DNA of 64,000 bases from NCBI GenBank assembly GCA_016712865.1, contig JADJQH010000002.1, positions 1,054,001 to 1,118,000 on the forward strand, written 5' to 3'. The notes under the pieces were generated by a model. That model did not search any database. It had not been told where the DNA came from and saw only the letters and a program-made list of their open reading frames with translations. Numbering within the stretch: position 1 is the first letter of the stretch; each line of letters opens with the position of its first letter. A program made the translations under genes and the position numbers. Shown piece after piece: positions 58,757 through 64,000 of the stretch. This DNA comes from Dokdonella sp. (GTDB taxonomy: Bacteria > Pseudomonadota > Gammaproteobacteria > Xanthomonadales > Rhodanobacteraceae).

Positions 58757-59794
58757 CTACTTGAAGATTTCCTTGTTCTTCGCGTAGGAAAGGGCCTGCT
58801 GGCGAGTCACCAGACCGCGCTTGACCAGATCCTGCAGGCACTGGTCGAGGGTCTGCATGCCGTGTTGCGCGCCGGTCTGGATCGCCGAATACATCTGCGC
58901 GACCTTGTCCTCGCGGATCAGGTTGCGGATGGCGGGGATGCCGACCATGATCTCGTGTGCGGCAATGCGGCCACCGCCCACTTTTTTCAGCAACGACTGT
59001 GAAATGACCGCGCGCAGCGACTCGGACAGCATTGAGCGCACCATCGGCTTTTCGCCGGCCGGGAACACGTCGATGATGCGGTCGATGGTCTTGGCCGCCG
59101 AACTGGTGTGCAGGGTGGCAAACACCAGATGGCCGGTTTCGGCGGCGGTGAGCGCGAGGCGAATGGTTTCAAGGTCACGCAACTCGCCGACCAGGATGTA
59201 GTCGGGGTCTTCGCGCAGGGCCGAGCGCAGCGCCTCGTTGAATCCGTGCGTGTCACGGTGCACTTCGCGCTGGTTGATCAGGCACTTCTGCGAGGTGTGC
59301 ACGAACTCGATCGGATCCTCGACGCTCAGGATGTGCGCGTATTCGTGTTTGTTGACGTGGTCGACCATGGCCGCAAGCGTGGTCGATTTGCCCGAGCCGG
59401 TCGGTCCGGTCACCAGGATCAAGCCCTGCGGCTGCTCGATCAGCTCGCGGAACACGCGCGGGCAACCCAGGTCTTCGAGGGTCAGCACTTCCGAGGGAAT
59501 GGTCCGGAACACCGCGCCCGCGCCGCGATTCTGGTTGAAGGCGTTGACGCGGAAACGCGCCAAGCCGGGAATCTCGAAGGAGAAGTCGACTTCGAGGAAT
59601 TCCTCGTAGTCGCGGCGCTGCTTGTCCGACATGATGTCGTAGATCAGCGAATGGATCTGCTTGTGGTCCAGCATCGGGATGTTGATGCGGCGGACATCGC
59701 CATCAACCCGGATCATCGGCGGCAAGCCAGCGGACAGGTGCAGGTCCGACGCCTTGTTCTTGACCGAAAACGCAAGCAGTTCAGCAATATCCAT
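58757..59794 (-). CDS. pilT: Type IV pilus twitching ATPase PilT
   Basis: PilT powers pilus retraction. The 345-residue hexameric ATPase has ASDLHLSAG near the start, Walker A GPTGSGKSTT near residue 130, the Asp box SVEDPIEF, Walker B EDPDYILVGELRD near 195, and the His box HLVFATLHTSSAA near 220. Length and sequence fit PilT rather than PilU. The gene stands alone in this window. Confidence 0.95.
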   Translation of the reverse strand: MDIAELLAFSVKNKASDLHLSAGLPPMIRVDGDVRRINIPMLDHKQIHSLIYDIMSDKQRRDYEEFLEVDFSFEIPGLARFRVNAFNQNRGAGAVFRTIPSEVLTLEDLGCPRVFRELIEQPQGLILVTGPTGSGKSTTLAAMVDHVNKHEYAHILSVEDPIEFVHTSQKCLINQREVHRDTHGFNEALRSALREDPDYILVGELRDLETIRLALTAAETGHLVFATLHTSSAAKTIDRIIDVFPAGEKPMVRSMLSESLRAVISQSLLKKVGGGRIAAHEIMVGIPAIRNLIREDKVAQMYSAIQTGAQHGMQTLDQCLQDLVKRGLVTRQQALSYAKNKEIFK

Positions 59795-60146
59795 GAGCTT
59801 TCCCCGAGTGACACGAACGGATGGGTCGGGCCGATTCTACGCGCAGCCGAATCCCGGAACACAGCCGGGAATCCCCGGAATCGGCCAGATCGCGACCGTT
59901 TTCGACACTGCGGCGCCGGTCGCGGTCGAGTATAGCCTGCCGAAATCCGGGCCACGCAACGAAGCCGTGCCAAACGGCGATTGCACCTCGCAAACCGTGA
60001 TGTGGCCCGCGCACGCCCGATCCAGACGTGGGCGAGCAACGCATTTCGGGTCCAGCGACGGATTTTCCCCCGATCACCGTTAATGGCTGTTGCCTGCACG
60101 CCGCACCGGTCGGCGACGGCCCTCCCCTCAATCCCGGAGCATCGTC
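59795..60146. other. Intergenic control region between pilT and the EF-hand gene
   Basis: This 352-bp divergent region has no supported gene. It contains the pilT start region with TTTCCCC about 10 bp upstream of the ATG. No clear promoter or palindrome was assigned. Confidence 0.4.
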
Positions 60147-60602
60147 ATGTCCCTACGTTTTCTCGCCCTGCCCGCCGCACTGGTGCTTGCCTTGGCTGCC
60201 CATGCCGCGGAAACATCCACCGCCGCGCAAGACCCGCAGTCGGTTTCCATCGACGAGGCACGCAACCGCATCAGCACCGACGTTGCCGCCATGGACGCCA
60301 ACAACGACGGCTTCATCGATGCCGCGGAACGGAATGCCGAGCACGAGCTACGCCAGGCGGAACGCCGCCAGCGCCAAGCCGAGCACGCGCAAGCACGTTT
60401 CCTTGCCATGGATGCCGATGCTGACGGCAAGGTCAGCGTGGCTGAGGTCGTTGCCGCACGCAGCGCCCGCCTGGAAGCCCGTGACCGCAATGGCGATGGC
60501 AAGATCGGTGCGGATGAATCCGCACATCGCGGGCATGCCAAGCGTGGCTGCAAGGACTCCGGCAATCATGATGCACATGCGTCCGGCGATGCCGGAAACT
60601 GA
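60147..60602 (+). CDS. EF-hand calcium-binding exported protein
   Basis: The 151-residue protein has a signal peptide (LALPAALVLALAAHAAET) and three EF-hand loops: DANNDGFIDAAE near residue 50, DADADGKVSVAE near 88 and DRNGDGKIGADE near 112. It is likely periplasmic and binds Ca2+. The C-terminus is His/Asp-rich (NHDAHASGDAGN). Confidence 0.85.
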   Translation: MSLRFLALPAALVLALAAHAAETSTAAQDPQSVSIDEARNRISTDVAAMDANNDGFIDAAERNAEHELRQAERRQRQAEHAQARFLAMDADADGKVSVAEVVAARSARLEARDRNGDGKIGADESAHRGHAKRGCKDSGNHDAHASGDAGN

Positions 60603-60694
60603 AACGGATCGGGCAGCACATGGAGCTCGCCGAATCATGGTGGCAGGCGCCGACATCAGCGATGATGCCGGCACCTGTCGCATCACCGCGAGCC

Positions 60695-61270
60695 ATGCCG
60701 ACTGATCCTGATGCCAGCGACATTGTGCATGCCGCCAGTGGTGATCCGCGGGCCTTTGCACGACTGGTGGATCGTCATCTGGCACGCGTGCACCGCCTGG
60801 CCTGGCGCACGCTGGGCAATGACGCCGATGCCCAGGAAGTCGCGCAGGACACTTTCCTGCGCGCCTTCACCCAATTGCCGCAGTGGCGATCCGGCCAGGC
60901 CCGTTTCTCAACCTGGTTGTACCGGGTGGCCTTCAATTTGTGCCAGGACCGCCTGCGCGGGCGACGTGACTACCTGCCAGTCGAAGACCTGGATCTCAGC
61001 GATCCGCAGGCCGGGCCGGAAATCGCCATGGCCCGCCTGCAGCGACTCGAGCGCATCGAGGATGCCATGGCGCAACTGCCGCAGCGCCAGCGCGAGGCGC
61101 TCCTGTTGTGCCATTACGAAGGGCAGTCGCAGGAAGCGGCTGCCGAAATTCTCGGGGTTTCGGTCGAGGCCGTTGAATCCCTGCTCGCACGCGCACGTCG
61201 CGCGCTGCGCGCCATGCTTCCCGTGGAACCCGCCGCACACGCCCGTACCGTTCCGGAGACCAAGCCATGA
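60695..61270 (+). CDS. ECF-family RNA polymerase sigma factor
   Basis: The 191-residue sigma factor has region 2 (DAQEVAQDTFLRAFTQLPQW near residue 48) and region 4 (LPQRQREALLLCHYEGQS near 130, then LARARRALR). The ATG at 60695 is preferred over the in-frame ATG at 60620. It overlaps the next gene by 4 bp. The gene order sigma / membrane protein / periplasmic sensor recalls CnrH-CnrY-CnrX. Confidence 0.9.
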   Translation: MPTDPDASDIVHAASGDPRAFARLVDRHLARVHRLAWRTLGNDADAQEVAQDTFLRAFTQLPQWRSGQARFSTWLYRVAFNLCQDRLRGRRDYLPVEDLDLSDPQAGPEIAMARLQRLERIEDAMAQLPQRQREALLLCHYEGQSQEAAAEILGVSVEAVESLLARARRALRAMLPVEPAAHARTVPETKP

Positions 61271-61617
61271 GTACCCATCGACCACCGGATGACGATCGAC
61301 TTGATGCCTGGCTGGCCAGCTCGAAGCCGCCTGCGCCTCCTGCGCAGTTGCGCGAGGCCATCCTTCGTTCGGCACAAACCGCATGCCTGCCGACCCGGCT
61401 GTCGTGGACGCAAGCCTTGCGCGCACTGTGGGCCGAAATCGGCGGACTGCGCGTTGCAGCACCGGTGATGGCGCTGGCCCTGGCGCTCGGCTTGGGCACC
61501 TCCAACCAGATCTGGCAGGCGGGGGATCAAGCGACGACCGAGGAAGACGATCTGCTTTCGCTGGCCTTGATCGACGAGGACTACGGCAGCCTGCTGATCG
61601 CGGGGACACAGCCATGA
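61267..61617 (+). CDS. Putative anti-sigma-like single-pass membrane protein
   Basis: The 116-residue protein has a cytoplasmic N-terminal half (about residues 1-60) and one hydrophobic segment (GLRVAAPVMALALALGLGT near 60-80), then a short acidic tail. Its position between an ECF sigma gene and a CnrX-like sensor suggests it restrains the sigma factor, as CnrY does. No zinc anti-sigma motif is seen, so the role is inferred from context. Confidence 0.65.
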   Translation: MSTHRPPDDDRLDAWLASSKPPAPPAQLREAILRSAQTACLPTRLSWTQALRALWAEIGGLRVAAPVMALALALGLGTSNQIWQAGDQATTEEDDLLSLALIDEDYGSLLIAGTQP

Positions 61618-62102
61618 GTCGTGCCCTGCGCATCGTCCTGATCGCTTCGCTGGCCCTGAACCTGGCGCTGGCTGCCGCACTCGGCCAATGGATCTGGAAA
61701 TCCCATCACCACCCGCGCCCCGCGCACATGCACGATGGTCCTGCCATGTTCCGCCCGGATGCCCTGCGCGCCGCACTGTCAGCCGAGCATGGCGCGATGG
61801 TTGACCAGATTCTTGCGAGCCATCGCGATGCCATGCACGGTCGCATCAAGCAGCTTCGCCAGGCGCGTGAAGACGTGCGCGCGGCATTGCTGGCCGAGCC
61901 GTTCCAGCGCGGGCAACTGGACGCCGCGTTTGCCAAGCTGCGCGCCAGCGAAGCCGACACCGCCGCCGAAGCGCACGCGATCCTGACCGAAGTCGCGCAA
62001 CTGGCTGACGCGACCGAACGCGATCGCATTGCGGGCCTGGTGAAAGGCCGCCACGCGAAAGACCCAGGCAATGCGCCGCGCAAGCGCGAACCGCGCCACT
62101 GA
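61614..62102 (+). CDS. Periplasmic metal-sensor-like protein (CnrX/CpxP type)
   Basis: The 162-residue protein has an N-terminal anchor helix (VLIASLALNLALAAALGQWIW) and a His-rich stretch SHHHPRPAHMHDG near residues 33-45. A helical region follows (HGRIKQLRQAREDVRAALL) as in the PF13801 metal-resistance family. It overlaps the preceding gene by 4 bp. It could sense Ni, Co, Cu or other metals; the metal is not evident. Confidence 0.75.
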   Translation: MSRALRIVLIASLALNLALAAALGQWIWKSHHHPRPAHMHDGPAMFRPDALRAALSAEHGAMVDQILASHRDAMHGRIKQLRQAREDVRAALLAEPFQRGQLDAAFAKLRASEADTAAEAHAILTEVAQLADATERDRIAGLVKGRHAKDPGNAPRKREPRH

Positions 62103-62135
62103 CCACCCCTGCAATCACGTTACCGAGAGCCATTC

Positions 62136-63308
62136 ATGCCCGCACGACGCAACCGTTTGAAAGTCCCCCTGCTGGTGCTTGTCGCCAGCCTGCTTGCAGG
62201 GCTCGCCTGGTGGAAGTTCGGCGACGGCAAACCAGCCACTGCTGCGGCCGCGACAGCCACCGTGCAACGCGCCAGCATCGAGAACACGGTGTCTGCGCTC
62301 GGCAAGATCGGTCCCAAGACCTATGTCGATGTCGGCGCACAACTTTCCGGCCAGCTCGAAACCCTTTCCGTGGAAGTCGGTGATCGGGTCGAACAGGGTG
62401 CCTTGTTGGCCCAGATCGATCCGCGCATCTACGAGAGCCGGGTCGCGGGTGATCGCGCACGCGTGGACAGCCTCACCGCGCAACTGGCCGAGCGCAATGC
62501 CAGCATGGAATTGGCGCGCATCAACCACACCCGCAACCAGGCCATGGCCGATCGCAACCTGATCGCGCGCGATCTGCTCGACACCAGTGCCGCCCAGCTC
62601 AAGCAGGCGCAAGCACAAGTCGCCTCCGTGCGCGCCCAACTCAAGGAAGCCCAATCCACCCTCGACGGCGATGCGGCCAACCTGGGCTATGCCCGCATCT
62701 ACGCGCCCATGTCCGGCACCGTGGTATCGATCAGTGCATTGGAGGGTCAAACCCTCAACGCCAACCAGATCACCCCAACCATCCTGCGCATTGCCGACCT
62801 CGACACGATGACCGTCACCGCACAGGTGGCCGAGGCCGACATCGGGCGTGTGCAAACGGACATGCCGGTGTACTTCACCACGCTTGGGCAAGCGAATCGG
62901 CGCTGGCAAGGCAGCGTGCGCCAGATCCAGCCCACGCCCGACATCGTCAACGAAGTGGTGCTCTTTCGTGTCCTCGTCGATGTCGACAATCGCGATGGCG
63001 TGTTGTTGCCGGACATGACCGCCCAGGTGTTTTTCGTGCTCGCCCAGGCAAGGGATGTGCTGACCCTGCCCGCCGCGGCGGTTTCCAACTCCTCTGAATC
63101 CAAGGACAAGGGCTTTGTGCAGGTGCCCGGACCTTCAGGCCCCACGCAACGCGCCGTGGAAACCGGATTGCGCAATCGCGAACTGGTTGAAATCGTTTCC
63201 GGCCTCGCCGAAGGCGACAGCGTGCTGTTGCCTGCGGCTGGCCCTTCGACCACGGCCAAGGCATCCGAGTCCCCGCCCCGGCGCGGCTTGCTCGGAGGCC
63301 CGCATTGA
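62136..63308 (+). CDS. macA: MacA-family periplasmic adaptor
   Basis: The 390-residue adaptor has an N-terminal anchor ([15 protein letters not shown] near residue 12), lipoyl halves ([20 protein letters not shown] near 81 and [14 protein letters not shown] near 187), a coiled coil at about residues 100-175, and a C-terminal membrane-proximal domain. It ends GLLGGPH with an overlapping stop (TGATG) into macB. MacAB exports macrolides, siderophores or peptides in known systems. Confidence 0.9.
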   Translation: MPARRNRLKVPLLVLVASLLAGLAWWKFGDGKPATAAAATATVQRASIENTVSALGKIGPKTYVDVGAQLSGQLETLSVEVGDRVEQGALLAQIDPRIYESRVAGDRARVDSLTAQLAERNASMELARINHTRNQAMADRNLIARDLLDTSAAQLKQAQAQVASVRAQLKEAQSTLDGDAANLGYARIYAPMSGTVVSISALEGQTLNANQITPTILRIADLDTMTVTAQVAEADIGRVQTDMPVYFTTLGQANRRWQGSVRQIQPTPDIVNEVVLFRVLVDVDNRDGVLLPDMTAQVFFVLAQARDVLTLPAAAVSNSSESKDKGFVQVPGPSGPTQRAVETGLRNRELVEIVSGLAEGDSVLLPAAGPSTTAKASESPPRRGLLGGPH

Positions 63309-64000
63309 TGAACGCACGGGTACGCCCGGTCGAGGTTGCCGCTTCGCCCGTGCCTGCCACTGCGCTGCTGAGTCTTGCCGGCGTGGGGCGTCACTATGGC
63401 GAAGGTGAGGCACAGGTGCGGGCGCTGGACAACGTGGATCTTGAAATTCACGCCGGCGAGTTCGTCGCCATCGTCGGCCAATCCGGTTCCGGCAAGAGCA
63501 CGCTGATGAACATCCTCGGCTGCCTCGATCATCCCAGTGTCGGCCGCTACAGCGTGCTCGGGCGTGACGTGGCGAGGCTGGGCGCCGATGAACTGGCGGC
63601 CATGCGCCGCGATGTCTTCGGCTTCGTGTTCCAACGCTACAACCTGCTCAGCGACGCCTCCGCGGTGGAGAACGTGGAAGTCCCTGCCGTGTATGCAGGC
63701 CTCGGCAAGCACGAACGGCGCAGGCAGTCGCTCATGCTGCTCAATCGGCTCGGCCTCGATGATCGCGCCAACCATCTGCCGGCGGAATTGTCCGGTGGCC
63801 AGACCCAGCGCGTGGCCATCGCGCGTGCGCTCGTCAATGATGCGTCGGTGATCCTTGCCGACGAACCCACCGGCGCACTCGACAGCCAGAGCGGGCGCGA
63901 TGTGCTGGCGCTGTTGAGCGAGCTGAATGCCGAAGGTCGCACCATCATCCTGATCACCCACGATGCGGGTGTTGCCGCCCATGCCCGCCGCGTCATCGAG
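63308..64000 (+). CDS. macB: MacB-family ABC ATPase (3' end cut by window edge)
   Basis: The 231 visible residues form the nucleotide-binding domain. Walker A is [12 protein letters not shown] near residue 57, the Q-loop region is [13 protein letters not shown], the signature is [15 protein letters not shown] near 160 (GQTQR in place of the common GQQQR), and Walker B is [12 protein letters not shown] near 181. The membrane permease domain lies beyond the window. It overlaps the macA stop by 1 bp. Confidence 0.93.
   Translation, partial: MNARVRPVEVAASPVPATALLSLAGVGRHYGEGEAQVRALDNVDLEIHAGEFVAIVGQSGSGKSTLMNILGCLDHPSVGRYSVLGRDVARLGADELAAMRRDVFGFVFQRYNLLSDASAVENVEVPAVYAGLGKHERRRQSLMLLNRLGLDDRANHLPAELSGGQTQRVAIARALVNDASVILADEPTGALDSQSGRDVLALLSELNAEGRTIILITHDAGVAAHARRVIE

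Overview
The window reads as chromosomal DNA of a GC-rich gammaproteobacterium. It most likely belongs to the Lysobacterales (Xanthomonadales) and perhaps a Rhodanobacteraceae-like lineage. This is inferred from the ribD-nrdR-glyA order, DUF2333, DUF3016 and DUF4124 proteins, fused thrA followed by thrBC, heptad repeats of the GGGAATA type between genes, and many REP-type palindromes. No rRNA, tRNA, prophage, complete insertion sequence or CRISPR array was found. Genes were called by reading protein families and start contexts; no database search was possible.

Layout. (1) 1-10.5 kb, minus strand: ribD (cut by the window edge), nrdR, glyA, rimI and a probable holD. Then comes a tightly overlapping block for phospholipid synthesis and transport: pssA, a GAF-PP2C-HATPase partner-switching protein, a STAS protein, an MlaE permease, an MlaF ATPase, an MCE (MlaD) protein and a PqiC-like lipoprotein. 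A T-free homopolymer tract of about 415 bp between mlaE and mlaF looks like a sequence artefact. (2) 11-16.5 kb: DUF4124, proS, a VTT-domain membrane protein, ppa, a small GNAT protein and DUF2333. (3) 16.5-22.4 kb: repeat-rich DNA around a cluster with an Asp/Asn beta-hydroxylase, a sulfotransferase and a convergent hydroxylase-sulfotransferase fusion, then a PIN toxin-antitoxin pair. (4) 22.4-24.5 kb: thiC under a TPP riboswitch. (5) 24.5-33 kb: an accessory island with two tandem REP arrays, a PcfJ-HIRAN protein, a ParE-type toxin-antitoxin pair, a single-chain MmeI-like restriction-modification enzyme carrying repeat insertions, and a RAYT transposase. (6) 33-44.6 kb: pepQ, DUF3016, a YdcF-type protein, a MidA-type methyltransferase, a pteridine reductase, a DUF559 nuclease inside inverted repeats, a DUF6159-like membrane protein, folK, folB, tsaD, rpsU, yqeY and dnaG. 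(7) 44.6-50.9 kb: a HigBA-type pair where rpoD would be expected, a thr leader peptide, thrABC and a cold-shock gene. (8) 50.9-64 kb: two very large secreted beta-propeller/FG-GAP proteins with a shared C-terminal tail, pilT, an EF-hand protein, an ECF sigma / membrane protein / periplasmic metal-sensor trio, macA and the start of macB.

Most genes are housekeeping. The less ordinary parts are three. A phosphatase/kinase-like STAS switch is wired by overlapping genes into an Mla-type lipid transporter beside pssA. A hydroxylation-sulfation gene set occurs both as separate and as fused proteins. A RAYT/REP expansion has put repeat units next to, and in frame inside, a restriction-modification gene.
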